From an uncultured Pelagibacteraceae bacterium (GTDB lineage Bacteria > Pseudomonadota > Alphaproteobacteria > Pelagibacterales > Pelagibacteraceae), in contig CACMAX010000009.1 of the NCBI GenBank assembly GCA_902611845.1, positions 1 to 52,627 of the forward strand: DNA of 52,627 bases. The letters run 5' to 3'. The notes beneath the pieces are model-generated. The model was given only the letters and a program-made list of their open reading frames with translations, ran no database searches and was not told the DNA's origin. Of the stretch, positions 8,976 through 18,044 are shown in pieces; positions within the stretch are counted from its first letter, which is position 1, and each line of letters opens with the position of its first letter. A program made the position numbers and the translations under genes.

Positions 8976-9748
8976 TATTTAAATTTCCTTAAGTTAGTTA
9001 GTGTTTTTAGCTCTAAGCCATTATCTATTAAATTATTTTTTATAGATATAGCTGTAGATAGTGAACTTTCATTATCCCCATGTATGCACACAGAGTCTAT
9101 TTCACAAGGTATTTGCTTTCCGCTGTGACAATTAATGGCCTGGTTCTGAACCATGCTTAAAACGTGACTTTTTGCTTTATCTGGATCTGTAATAAGTGCA
9201 TGAGGCTCTTTTCTAGACACTAAATTTCCATTATCTTCATAATTTCTATCGGCAAAAATTTCACATGCTATCCTCATATCAAATTTCTTTGCAGCCTCTT
9301 CCATTTTTGAACCTGTGGGTACCAAATAGATTAAATCTTTATTAAAATTGCAGATTGATTTTGCAATGATAGTTGCAAGCTCAATATCCTCGCAAGCCAT
9401 ATTATTTAATGCACCATGTGGTTTAATATGTGTAACGATTTCACCATGTTTTTCAGCTATATTTTGTAAAATTTCATACTGATCAATTAACAATTTATTT
9501 ATTTCATCTGACGATAAATTTAGTCTTTTACGTCCAAAGTTTTCTGGATCATTAAATGATGGATGCGCACCTATGCTCACACCGTTTTTCTTACAAATTT
9601 TTACAACTTGGTTCATGCTATCTTCATCACCAGCATGATAACCACAAGCAACATTAGCTGAATTGACAATTTCCAGTAATTTTGGATCATTTTCATCTGA
9701 ATGATGCTTTGATTTTTCACCCAAATCACAATTGATATTAATTTCCAT
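8975..9748 (-). CDS. pxpA: 5-oxoprolinase subunit A (LamB/YcsF family)
   Basis: With PxpB and PxpC forms the ATP-dependent prokaryotic 5-oxoprolinase, which opens pyroglutamate to glutamate. The 257-residue protein has family motifs NCDLGE (residues 5-10), NVACGYHAGD, the GAHPSFND strand and THIKPHGALNN. Length is near the 244-250 usual. It is divergent from pxpB with only 27 nt between the start codons, and is followed by a co-oriented TPR gene. Cytoplasmic; allows pyroglutamate salvage. Confidence 0.92.
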   Translation of the reverse strand: MEININCDLGEKSKHHSDENDPKLLEIVNSANVACGYHAGDEDSMNQVVKICKKNGVSIGAHPSFNDPENFGRKRLNLSSDEINKLLIDQYEILQNIAEKHGEIVTHIKPHGALNNMACEDIELATIIAKSICNFNKDLIYLVPTGSKMEEAAKKFDMRIACEIFADRNYEDNGNLVSRKEPHALITDPDKAKSHVLSMVQNQAINCHSGKQIPCEIDSVCIHGDNESSLSTAISIKNNLIDNGLELKTLTNLRKFK

Positions 9749-9756
9749 ACTAATAA

Positions 9757-9770
9757 ATCATAAGTATAAC
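9757..9770. promoter_or_regulatory. Back-to-back -10 boxes between pxpA and pxpB
   Basis: Only 27 nt separate the divergent ATGs of pxpA (9748) and pxpB (9776). On the minus strand TATGAT occupies 9762-9757, and on the plus strand TATAAC occupies 9765-9770. Each lies about 5-8 nt from its start codon, which would place transcription starts at or next to the ATG (leaderless or nearly so). The -35 regions would fall inside the opposing gene and are poor. Inferred from sequence alone. Confidence 0.4.
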
Positions 9771-9775
9771 ATGGT

Positions 9776-10450
9776 ATGATAAAAAATATATTAAATCTTG
9801 GTGACGCAGCTTTGTATTGCGATTTTGGAAGTGATGTAAATCAAGAAATTAATTCAAATGTTATCAAATATTTTTACCATATAAAAAAATTAAATTTAAA
9901 AGGTATTACAAACTTAACTCCATCTTATAATAAATTAATAATTTCATATGATTTAAATATACATTCTTTTTTATCTTTAAAAAAAAAAATTGAAAATATG
10001 GAGATTAAAGAAAACAATAAATTAGAAAAAAACTTAATCGAAATTCCTGTGTGTTGTGATAATAACTTTGCATTAGATATTAAAAGAGTTGAAAATAAAT
10101 TAAAATTAAAATCAGAAATAATCCTAGAAAAATTTTTTAGCAAAAATTACTTTTGTTATATGACAGGTTTTGTGGCTGGCATGCCTTTTCTCGGTGATCT
10201 TGAAAAGGATATGAGATTAAAAAGATTAGAAACACCAAGAGTTAAAGTTCCAAAAGGTTCAGTTGGAATAACGGAACAATTTTGCAATATATATACTTTT
10301 GAAACACCTGGGGGATGGAATATTTTGGGAAATACACCACAAAATATTTTCGACACATCTAATCAATCAAACCCTAATCTTGTTAATCCAGGAGATACAA
10401 TAAAATTTTATAGAATAACTTTAGATCAATATAATGAAATCAAAACATAG
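9776..10450 (+). CDS. pxpB: 5-oxoprolinase subunit B (KipI family)
   Basis: A 224-residue KipI/carboxyltransferase C-D type protein and partner of PxpA and PxpC in pyroglutamate hydrolysis. Family features are an N-terminal domain beginning LNLGDAALYCDFG, the CYMTGFVAGMPFLGDL segment (about residues 128-143), PRVKVPKGSVGI and the C-terminal GGWNILGNTP. It overlaps pxpC by 17 nt. KipI was named as a sporulation kinase inhibitor in Bacillus; together with pxpA and pxpC nearby, the oxoprolinase role is the better reading. Confidence 0.9.
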   Translation: MIKNILNLGDAALYCDFGSDVNQEINSNVIKYFYHIKKLNLKGITNLTPSYNKLIISYDLNIHSFLSLKKKIENMEIKENNKLEKNLIEIPVCCDNNFALDIKRVENKLKLKSEIILEKFFSKNYFCYMTGFVAGMPFLGDLEKDMRLKRLETPRVKVPKGSVGITEQFCNIYTFETPGGWNILGNTPQNIFDTSNQSNPNLVNPGDTIKFYRITLDQYNEIKT

Positions 10451-11390
10451 AAACTACTTTAAAATTTTAAGAGCTGGTATCAACACCACATATCAAGATT
10501 TAGGAAGAAATAATTTATACCATATTGGTATTCCTTTTAGTGGAGCGATGGATAAAAGAAATTTTCAATTGTTAAACTCACTTCTACAAAATGATTACAA
10601 TTCACCGGTAATAGAATTTGCTTATCAAGGCCCGCATTTGAAGTATTTCGGAAAAGATATTTTTTTTTGTATTTCTGGAAATGTATCATTTAAAATTATA
10701 ACAAAAGAAGATGTTATTGATGGTAATTCCTACCAATGTTATTTGTTAAAAAATGGTGATGAAGTTGACATTCATTCAACCAACAAGTCTGTTTATGGAT
10801 ATTTTTCGATTAATGGAACTTTTGGTGTTGATTATTATTGGGGAAGCTGTTCAATAAATACACAAGCTCAAATTGGACCAAATAACGGGAATAAATTTTC
10901 TAAAGATTTAGAAATTGAAATAATTGATATTAATAATTCTTTTAACAAAAGAAAACTTGATTACTTAGGTAGCACTATTGAAAATATAAGGGTCATTAAA
11001 GGCACAAACTATGATTATTTTTCTGAGTCTTCACAAAATAAATTCTTTAAAGAAAGTTTTAAAATTACAAAACTTTCAGACAGGATGGGTATGAGATTAG
11101 AAGGTCCAAAAATTGAAAATATCGTTGATCCTAATATAAAATCTGAAGGTTTGGTAAAAGGTGTAATTCAAATAACATCTGCTGGAGATCCAATAATTAT
11201 GTTATCAGATCATGGGACTATTGGTGGATATCCAAAGATTGCAACCGTCATATCTGCTGACTATGATCGACTGGTACAATTAACACCAGGATCTAATATT
11301 AAATTTAAAGATGTAAGTTTAGAGGATGCTGAAAAATTATATAAACTTTATCAGATGGAGACTAATAATATTATTTCTCAAATTAAATGA
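10434..11390 (+). CDS. pxpC: 5-oxoprolinase subunit C (KipA family)
   Basis: A 318-residue KipA/carboxyltransferase A-B type protein. The motif LGRNNLYHIGIPFSGAMDKR at about 23-42 matches the DxGRxGxxxxGxPxSGAMD block of the family, and the C-terminal SDRMGMRLEGP and SDHGTIGGYPK blocks are also present. It is the third oxoprolinase subunit, overlapping pxpB upstream and a DMT permease downstream (4 nt, ATGA), so the three genes form one operon. Confidence 0.92.
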   Translation: MKSKHRNYFKILRAGINTTYQDLGRNNLYHIGIPFSGAMDKRNFQLLNSLLQNDYNSPVIEFAYQGPHLKYFGKDIFFCISGNVSFKIITKEDVIDGNSYQCYLLKNGDEVDIHSTNKSVYGYFSINGTFGVDYYWGSCSINTQAQIGPNNGNKFSKDLEIEIIDINNSFNKRKLDYLGSTIENIRVIKGTNYDYFSESSQNKFFKESFKITKLSDRMGMRLEGPKIENIVDPNIKSEGLVKGVIQITSAGDPIIMLSDHGTIGGYPKIATVISADYDRLVQLTPGSNIKFKDVSLEDAEKLYKLYQMETNNIISQIK

Positions 11391-12259
11391 ATTTAATTAC
11401 AAAATTACCAGGACCGCTTTTGATTTTTTTTGGTGCTTTCAGTTTAAGTTTTGGAGGGTTGATAGTCAAATCTTTCGAAGGCTCCACTCTATGGCAGATT
11501 CTATTTTGGAGATCAGTTTTTTTTATAATTGTAGTTCTGATCTTTCTAATTATTAGTTATAAGCAAAATTTTATTTCGGCATTTTATAAATCTGGAATCC
11601 CTGGTCTTATTGGAGGCATTATACTTGCCTGTGGCTTTAGTGGTTATGTTTTTGCGATGTATAATACTACTGTAGCAAATACTAATTTTATAATTCAAAC
11701 CCAAACATTATTTTTAGCAATCTTTGGATATATATTTTTAAAAGAAAAAATAAACTTAATAACATTAACTTCTATAGTTTTAGCAATTTCAGGAATAATT
11801 TTGATGGTTGGAAGCTCATTAACAATTGGACAAATGAGTGGAAATATTGCTGCTTTTATTATGCCAATATCATTCGCAACATTAATTTTAATAGTTAGAA
11901 AATTTCCAAGTGTAGATATGGTTCCATTACAATTTATTGCAGGTGTTATTGCTTTGATCATTGGATATTTTATGTCTAAAACGATCTTTATATCTTTAAA
12001 TGACATTTTTTTGGGATTTTTAGCTGGTTTTTTTCAACTTGGTTTTGGTTTTATTTTTATTACAATCGGTGCAAGATCTACACCTTCAGCCTTAGTTGGA
12101 ATCATAATGTTATCAGAGGCAGTTTTAGGACCTTTTTGGGCCTGGATGTTTATAAATGAAAATCCTCCAACCAGCGTTTTAATTGGTGGTTTAATAGTGA
12201 TATTTGCAGTTTTAATACAATTTCTTTCACTTATTAAAAAAAAAAGTGCAACAAATTAG
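11387..12259 (+). CDS. DMT-superfamily (EamA) permease
   Basis: A 290-residue protein with ten hydrophobic segments in two EamA halves; the first half ends in the typical FLKEKINLITLTSIVLA motif (about residues 116-132) and the second in a matching FINENPPTSVLIGGLIVIFA stretch. It is translationally coupled to pxpC, so it may move an amino acid or a product linked to pyroglutamate and glutamate metabolism, but EamA substrates cannot be predicted from sequence. It ends shortly before the glycine riboswitch region. Confidence 0.82.
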   Translation: MNLITKLPGPLLIFFGAFSLSFGGLIVKSFEGSTLWQILFWRSVFFIIVVLIFLIISYKQNFISAFYKSGIPGLIGGIILACGFSGYVFAMYNTTVANTNFIIQTQTLFLAIFGYIFLKEKINLITLTSIVLAISGIILMVGSSLTIGQMSGNIAAFIMPISFATLILIVRKFPSVDMVPLQFIAGVIALIIGYFMSKTIFISLNDIFLGFLAGFFQLGFGFIFITIGARSTPSALVGIIMLSEAVLGPFWAWMFINENPPTSVLIGGLIVIFAVLIQFLSLIKKKSATN

Positions 12260-12279
12260 AGCTATAAATTTATATTAGT

Positions 12280-12285
12280 TATGAT
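12280..12285 (+). promoter_or_regulatory. Putative -10 box of the gcv operon
   Basis: TATGAT at 12280-12285 lies about 12 nt before the first aptamer stem and would give a transcript beginning near 12292, just ahead of the riboswitch. The -35 region is weak (TTAGAG at about 12256-12261). The assignment rests mainly on position. Confidence 0.4.
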
Positions 12286-12297
12286 ATAAGAATTTAT

Positions 12298-12453
12298 ACG
12301 GGAGAGACTACTTTTGTAGCGCCGAAGGAGCAACCACCCCGGAAACTCTCAGGCAAATGGACCGTACATATTAACTCTGGAAAGAGAATAATTCTCGCCG
12401 AAGGAGCAAATCTCTCAGGCAAAAAGACAGAGGGGGCATATAGAGTTAATATG
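12298..12453 (+). ncRNA. Tandem glycine riboswitch with start-codon-sequestering helix
   Basis: Two glycine aptamers lie in tandem: the first at 12298-12365 (P1 ACGG/CCGT; core GCGCCGAAGGAGCAA and CTCTCAGGCAAA), the second at 12375-12432 (P1 CTCTG/CAGAG; core TCGCCGAAGGAGCAA and CTCTCAGGCAAA). The linker plus 5' strand of the second P1 (12367-12378) is perfectly complementary over 12 nt to 12442-12453, which holds AGAG and the gcvT ATG. The two pairings exclude each other because both use 12375-12378. The predicted logic is that glycine favours P1 and frees the start codon, so translation is ON. Glycine-activated riboswitches before gcv genes are well known, and SAR11 carries them. Confidence 0.95.
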
Positions 12454-13557
12454 AATATAAAAAAAACATCGTTAAATAATCTCCACATTAAGTACGGCGC
12501 AAAGCTTGTAGAGTTTGCTGGATATCAAATGCCCATCCAATATAAAGATGGAATTATACAAGAGCATAAATACACACGTTCACACTCTGGTATTTTTGAT
12601 GTTTCTCATATGGGTCAATTATTTATATCGGGTGGTGATGATCTTACAAATGATCTTGAAAAGATTTTTCCTGCGGATTTGAAAAAATTGAAAACTAATC
12701 AAAGTAAGTATTCATTTTTAATGAATAACAAAGGAGGAATTCAGGACGATCTGATAATTACCAAAACATCTGATGGATTTTTAATTATCTTGAATGCTGC
12801 ATGTAAGTATAATGATTATGAAGTAATAAAATCTAAACTTGATAATCAATATAAATTAAATCTTGACGAGTCATTGTCATTAATTGCATTGCAGGGCCCC
12901 GAAGCAAAAAATGTTTTAAATAAAGTTATACCTGGTTGTGACAGTCTAAAATTTATGAACGGAAACAACCATGTCTATAAAAATGAAAAAGTATACATAA
13001 CTAGATCAGGATATACTGGTGAGGATGGATTTGAAATTTCTATAAAAAATAGTGATGCTGAAACTTTTGTAGAAAGTTTGATAGAAAATGGATCTAAATT
13101 GATTGGTTTAGGAGCAAGAGATACGTTAAGAATGGAAGCTGGACTCTGCTTGTATGGAAATGATTTAGACAACGATACAAGTCCTATCGAAGCTAATCTA
13201 AAATGGGCAATACCTAAGAGCAGAATTGAGACTGAATTTGTTGGATCAGAAGTTTTAAAAAACCAATTTCAAAGTGGAGTAAAAAAATTGAGAGTTGGCA
13301 TAAAACCAGACAGCAAAGTAATTGCTAGAGGAAATACCAAAATTTACAATGATAAAAATCAAGAAATTGGGAAAGTAACAAGTGGCACATTTGGACCAAG
13401 CGTTGAACATCCAATAGCAATGGGATATGTCGATAATAGTTATTCAACTGTAAATACAAAAATATTTCTTGAAGTTAGAGGAAAAAAAATTCCCGCAAAT
13501 ATTTGTAACTTACCGTTTTATAAAAAAAATTACGTAAAAGGGGAAATTAATGTCTGA
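12451..13557 (+). CDS. gcvT: Glycine cleavage system T protein (aminomethyltransferase)
   Basis: Transfers the methylene group from aminomethyl-lipoyl GcvH to tetrahydrofolate, releasing ammonia. The 368-residue protein shows the family N-terminus ([21 protein letters not shown]), [12 protein letters not shown], the [10 protein letters not shown] block with the catalytic Asp, and [12 protein letters not shown]. The start ATG is the one paired in the riboswitch alternative helix. It overlaps gcvH by 8 nt. It is the first gene of an unusually long forward transcription unit. Confidence 0.96.
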   Translation: MNIKKTSLNNLHIKYGAKLVEFAGYQMPIQYKDGIIQEHKYTRSHSGIFDVSHMGQLFISGGDDLTNDLEKIFPADLKKLKTNQSKYSFLMNNKGGIQDDLIITKTSDGFLIILNAACKYNDYEVIKSKLDNQYKLNLDESLSLIALQGPEAKNVLNKVIPGCDSLKFMNGNNHVYKNEKVYITRSGYTGEDGFEISIKNSDAETFVESLIENGSKLIGLGARDTLRMEAGLCLYGNDLDNDTSPIEANLKWAIPKSRIETEFVGSEVLKNQFQSGVKKLRVGIKPDSKVIARGNTKIYNDKNQEIGKVTSGTFGPSVEHPIAMGYVDNSYSTVNTKIFLEVRGKKIPANICNLPFYKKNYVKGEINV

Positions 13558-13930
13558 AGTTAAATATTCAAAAGAACATGAGTGGATTAAACTAGACGGA
13601 GAAGAAGCTACAATTGGAATAACCAAGCATGCAACAGAAATGCTTGGGGATATAGTATTTGCTGAACTCCCAGAGAAAGGTTCAAATGTCGATAAAGATG
13701 GAACTGCTGGAGTGGTTGAGTCAACGAAAGCTGCTAGTGATGTTTACACTCCTGTTAGTGGAGAAGTTATAGATACAAATCAAATGATAGTTGATGATCC
13801 ATCAAAAATAAATGAAGACCCAGAAGAGTCTGCATGGTTTTTTAAACTTAAAATAAAAGACAAATCTGAAATGGATAGTCTTATGAGTAAAGAAGAATAT
13901 GAAAAATTTGCAAAGGAGACATCAGCATAA
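13550..13930 (+). CDS. gcvH: Glycine cleavage system H protein
   Basis: Lipoylated carrier that shuttles the aminomethyl group between GcvP, GcvT and the L protein. It has 126 residues; the lipoyl lysine is K60 in the [11 protein letters not shown] loop, and the family start [13 protein letters not shown] and end [11 protein letters not shown] are present. AAAGGGG lies a few bases before its ATG. Its stop shares one base with the gcvP start (TAATG). No lpd gene for the L protein is in the window. Confidence 0.96.
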   Translation: MSEVKYSKEHEWIKLDGEEATIGITKHATEMLGDIVFAELPEKGSNVDKDGTAGVVESTKAASDVYTPVSGEVIDTNQMIVDDPSKINEDPEESAWFFKLKIKDKSEMDSLMSKEEYEKFAKETSA

Positions 13931-16800
13931 TGTTACCAAATTCAGAAAAAGATTTTATAAAAAGACACATTGGACCTTCTAAAGAAGACCAATCAAAAAT
14001 GTTAAAAGAATTAAATTATCAATCAATAGATGATTTAATGAATAACACTGTTCCAGAAAAAATAATGTTTAAAGGTGAGCTTAATATCGGAGAGTCTAAT
14101 TCGGAATATGAGGCGTTAAGAAAATTAAGAGCAATTTCAAAAAAAAATCATGTTTACTCAAATTTTATTGGAATGGGTTATTATGGAACTTATACGCCAT
14201 ATGTAATTTTAAGAAATATTTTAGAAAATCCAGGTTGGTATACATCATATACACCTTATCAGCCTGAAGTAGCTCAAGGAAGACTTGAGATGTTATTAAA
14301 CTTTCAACAAATGATTGTTGATTTTACTGGAATGGATATCGCTAATGCTTCTTTATTGGATGAAGGTACAGCAGCAGCAGAAGCCATGGGTCTTAGTCAT
14401 AGATTAAATAAAAAAGATAGTAATTTAGTTTTTGTGTCTGAGGATTGCCATCCTCAAACAATAAATGTAATTCAAACTAGAGCCGAACCAATGGGTTTAA
14501 AAGTTTTAGTTGGAAAAGAAGATGAAGTTTTAGATCAATTAAAAGAGGATTTAGTTTGTGGAATTTTACAATATCCTGGAACTTTAGGAGATATTAAAGA
14601 TCCTAGTGAAGCAATTAGCAAAATTCATAAAAAAAACGGTATGGCTGTATTAGCTTGTGATTTATTAGCATTAGCAAAATTAAAAACACCAAGAGAACTT
14701 GGTGCTGATATAGCTGTTGGGAGCTCTCAGCGATTTGGAATACCAATGGGGTATGGAGGTCCACATGCAGCATTTTTTGCAACTAAAGACGAGTATAAAA
14801 GATCGATGCCTGGTAGAATTGTTGGTGTGTCGGTTGATAGACATGGTAACAAGGCATATAGATTATCTTTACAGACTAGAGAGCAACACATCAGAAGAGA
14901 TAAGGCGACAAGCAATATTTGTACTGCACAAGCTTTATTAGCAATTGTTTCAGCAGCATATGCTATTTATCATGGCCCAGATGGAATTAAAAATATTTCT
15001 GAAAGAGTCTCTCAATTAGCAAAAAGTTTTGCTGATAAAATAAAACAGTCAGGTTATGAAATTTATTCTGATTATTTTTTTGATACTGTTACAATTATTA
15101 CCAAAGAAAAGACTGATCAAATTTATAAAAATGCTCTAAATCAGAAAGTTAATATACGAAAAGTAAATTCTGAAATGCTTGCTGTCTCTTTCGATGAAAG
15201 AAAAAACGTTTATAGAGTAAATCAATTATTAAAAATTTTTAATGCTGCAGAATCAATAAAAAAAGAGGATCCTTCAGTTAAATTACCTAATTTACCAAAA
15301 AATTTATTAAGAACTTCAAAATATTTAGAGCATCCAATTTTTAACTTATATCATTCAGAAACTGAAATGCTTAGATATCTTAAAAAGCTAGAGGATAAGG
15401 ATATAGCATTAAATAGAACTATGATAGCACTTGGTTCGTGCACAATGAAGTTAAATGCTGCCGCTGAAATGATCCCGATTTCTTGGAAAGAATTTGCAGA
15501 ACCTCATCCTTTTGTTCCAGTTGAACAAATGGAAGGTTTTAGAGATTTGTTTACTGATTTAAAAAATTGGTTAAGATCTATAACAGGTTTTTCCGGTGTT
15601 TCTCTACAACCTAATGCAGGCGCTCAAGGAGAATATGCAGGTCTAATGGTTATAAGAAAGTACCACTTAGATAGAGATGATGCTCATCGTAATATATGTT
15701 TAATCCCAAGTTCGGCACATGGTACAAATCCAGCAAGCGCACAAATGGTTGGAATGAAAGTCGTTGTTGTTAATTGTGATAAAGAGGGAAATGTAGATTT
15801 CGATGATTTAAAGAAAAAAGTAGAGCAACATTCAGAAAATCTTGCAGCTTTAATGGTAACTTACCCATCTACCCATGGAGTATTTGAGGAAAAAATAACT
15901 GATATTTGTGAGTTAGTTCATAAACATGGTGGACAGGTCTATATGGATGGAGCAAATTTAAATGCCCTTGTTGGAGTTGCAAAGCCTGGAAATTTTGGTC
16001 CAGATGTTTGTCATATTAATCTGCATAAAACATTTTGTATTCCTCACGGTGGTGGTGGACCTGGAATGGGACCTATAGCTTGTAAAAAACATTTACAAGT
16101 TTATCTGCCTAATCATCCAGTAATAAAAGATTGCGGACCAACAAGTGGAATTGGAGCAGTATCAGCAGCTCCTTGGGGTAGTTCAAGTATTCTATCAATC
16201 TCTTGGATGTATATTAAAATGATGGGATCAGAAGGATTAAAGCTTGCTACTCAAGTTGCAATTTTAAACGCAAATTATATTGCTCATAGACTTAAAGATC
16301 ACTTTCCTATTTTGTTCAAAGGTGCAAATGGCAATGTTGCACACGAGTGCATAATTGATATTAGAAATATTAAATCTGAAACAGGGGTAACTGAAGAAGA
16401 TATTGCAAAAAGAATGATAGATTTTGGATTTCACGCACCAACTATGTCATGGCCTGTAGCTGGCACTATGATGATAGAACCAACTGAAAGCGAAGGTTTA
16501 TCAGAAATAGACAGATTTTGTGACACTTTAATTAAGATTAAACAAGAAATTGAAAAAATTAAATCAGGTGAATTTGATAAAATTGATAATCCAATTAAAA
16601 ACGCTCCTCACACTGATACTGAATTATCATCAGATGTATGGGAACATAAATATTCAAGACAAGAAGCAGCATATCCTGCAAGTTTTTTAAAACAAAACAA
16701 ATTTTGGCCTCCAGTTGCTCGGGTAGACAATGTTTATGGAGATAAAAATATATTCTGCACATGTCCAAGTATGGATGAGTTTAAAGAAGACGCGGCATAG
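13930..16800 (+). CDS. gcvP: Glycine dehydrogenase (decarboxylating), P protein
   Basis: PLP enzyme that decarboxylates glycine and loads the aminomethyl group onto GcvH. At 956 residues it is the single-chain form, in which the two half-domains are fused (some bacteria split them as gcvPA and gcvPB). The PLP-binding lysine is K700 in NLHKTFCIPHGGGGPG. The N-terminal FIKRHIGPS motif and SLLDEGTAAAEAM block are typical. It is directly followed, after 5 nt, by the FAD/DUF1365/CFA set. Confidence 0.97.
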   Translation: MLPNSEKDFIKRHIGPSKEDQSKMLKELNYQSIDDLMNNTVPEKIMFKGELNIGESNSEYEALRKLRAISKKNHVYSNFIGMGYYGTYTPYVILRNILENPGWYTSYTPYQPEVAQGRLEMLLNFQQMIVDFTGMDIANASLLDEGTAAAEAMGLSHRLNKKDSNLVFVSEDCHPQTINVIQTRAEPMGLKVLVGKEDEVLDQLKEDLVCGILQYPGTLGDIKDPSEAISKIHKKNGMAVLACDLLALAKLKTPRELGADIAVGSSQRFGIPMGYGGPHAAFFATKDEYKRSMPGRIVGVSVDRHGNKAYRLSLQTREQHIRRDKATSNICTAQALLAIVSAAYAIYHGPDGIKNISERVSQLAKSFADKIKQSGYEIYSDYFFDTVTIITKEKTDQIYKNALNQKVNIRKVNSEMLAVSFDERKNVYRVNQLLKIFNAAESIKKEDPSVKLPNLPKNLLRTSKYLEHPIFNLYHSETEMLRYLKKLEDKDIALNRTMIALGSCTMKLNAAAEMIPISWKEFAEPHPFVPVEQMEGFRDLFTDLKNWLRSITGFSGVSLQPNAGAQGEYAGLMVIRKYHLDRDDAHRNICLIPSSAHGTNPASAQMVGMKVVVVNCDKEGNVDFDDLKKKVEQHSENLAALMVTYPSTHGVFEEKITDICELVHKHGGQVYMDGANLNALVGVAKPGNFGPDVCHINLHKTFCIPHGGGGPGMGPIACKKHLQVYLPNHPVIKDCGPTSGIGAVSAAPWGSSSILSISWMYIKMMGSEGLKLATQVAILNANYIAHRLKDHFPILFKGANGNVAHECIIDIRNIKSETGVTEEDIAKRMIDFGFHAPTMSWPVAGTMMIEPTESEGLSEIDRFCDTLIKIKQEIEKIKSGEFDKIDNPIKNAPHTDTELSSDVWEHKYSRQEAAYPASFLKQNKFWPPVARVDNVYGDKNIFCTCPSMDEFKEDAA

Positions 16801-16805
16801 CCTTA

Positions 16806-18044
16806 ATGCGAATTGCAGTAATCGGATCAGGAATCTCTGGTTTATCAGCAGCACAAAAGCTTTCCAAAAAACATCATGTTGATTTATTCGAAAGCGAGGA
16901 TCATTTTGGTGGTCATTCATATACTTTAGATACTTTAATTAATGGTAAAAAAGTTCCTGTAGATATTGGCTTTATTGTTTTTAATCATGAAACTTATCCA
17001 AATCTCATAAATTTTTTTAACGAATTAAAAATTGAAATTGAAAAAAGCGATATGTCATTTTCTGTTTCTGTAAAAGATACAAATTATGAATATTGTGGTA
17101 GAGGTTTAAACGGAATTTTTGCAAATAAAGCTAATCTTTTTAATTTAAAATTTTTAAAAATGTTTTTTGATATTATTAATTTCTACAAAAAGTGTGATCA
17201 AATTAAAAGTTTAAATGAAGAGATTACTCTTGGTGAATTTCTTGAAAAAAATAAATGGTCAAAAAATTTTATTAATTTTCATCTAATCCCAATAGTTTCT
17301 GCTATCTGGTCAATGCCCCCAGTAGAAGCAAATCAAATGCCAATTAAATTTTTTTTAAAATTTTTTCAAAATCATGGACTTTTTAAATTAAAAAATAGAC
17401 CACAATGGTACACAGTCACCAACAGAAGTAGAACTTATGTAGAGAAAGTATTAACTCAAATAAGTGGAGAATATTTTAAAAATTATAAGATTAGTTCGAT
17501 AAAAAGAAATAAAATTGGTGTTCAAGTATATTACGGTGCTAGTAACGAATTTTTTGACTATGATAAAGTTGTCATCGCTACTCATGCAGACGATGCATTG
17601 AAAATTTTGAATGAGCCGACTGAGGATGAAAAAAAAATACTTTCAAATTTTAAATATAAATCCAATCTAGCAGTAATACATACTGACGATGTATGTATGC
17701 CAAACAATAAAAAAGTTTGGTCTTCATGGAATTCCTCAGTTGATAAATCAGATATTAGTAAGACATCATTAACTTATTGGTTGAACTTATTACAAAATCT
17801 TAAGACAGAAAAAAATATTTTCTTAACCTTAAATCCTTTTTTTGAAATAGATCAAAAAAAAATCCTACAAAAAGTTACTTTTACCCACCCTTATTTTGAT
17901 CAAGATGCTTTGAATAATCAAAAATTATTAAAAGAAATACAAAATAAAAGAAATGTATTGTTTTGTGGAAGTTATTTTGGTTACGGTTTTCATGAAGATG
18001 GAATAAAATCATCCATTAATATGATTGAAAACCTAAATGATTAA
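16806..18044 (+). CDS. FAD-dependent amine-oxidase-like protein (COG2907)
   Basis: A 412-residue flavoprotein with an N-terminal Rossmann motif GSGISGLSAAQKL (residues 7-19), an acidic residue at the end of the second strand (DLFES), then FGGHSYTLDT, typical of the COG2907 NAD(P)/FAD oxidoreductases related to phytoene desaturases. The C-terminal motif GSYFGYGFHEDGIKS closes the FAD site. COG2907 proteins commonly neighbour DUF1365 and CFA-synthase-like genes, and plant cyclopropane synthases carry an amine-oxidase domain fused to the methyltransferase. A role in oxidising or reducing a methylated or unsaturated phospholipid acyl chain is the likeliest reading. Overlaps DUF1365 by 8 nt. Confidence 0.85.
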   Translation: MRIAVIGSGISGLSAAQKLSKKHHVDLFESEDHFGGHSYTLDTLINGKKVPVDIGFIVFNHETYPNLINFFNELKIEIEKSDMSFSVSVKDTNYEYCGRGLNGIFANKANLFNLKFLKMFFDIINFYKKCDQIKSLNEEITLGEFLEKNKWSKNFINFHLIPIVSAIWSMPPVEANQMPIKFFLKFFQNHGLFKLKNRPQWYTVTNRSRTYVEKVLTQISGEYFKNYKISSIKRNKIGVQVYYGASNEFFDYDKVVIATHADDALKILNEPTEDEKKILSNFKYKSNLAVIHTDDVCMPNNKKVWSSWNSSVDKSDISKTSLTYWLNLLQNLKTEKNIFLTLNPFFEIDQKKILQKVTFTHPYFDQDALNNQKLLKEIQNKRNVLFCGSYFGYGFHEDGIKSSINMIENLND

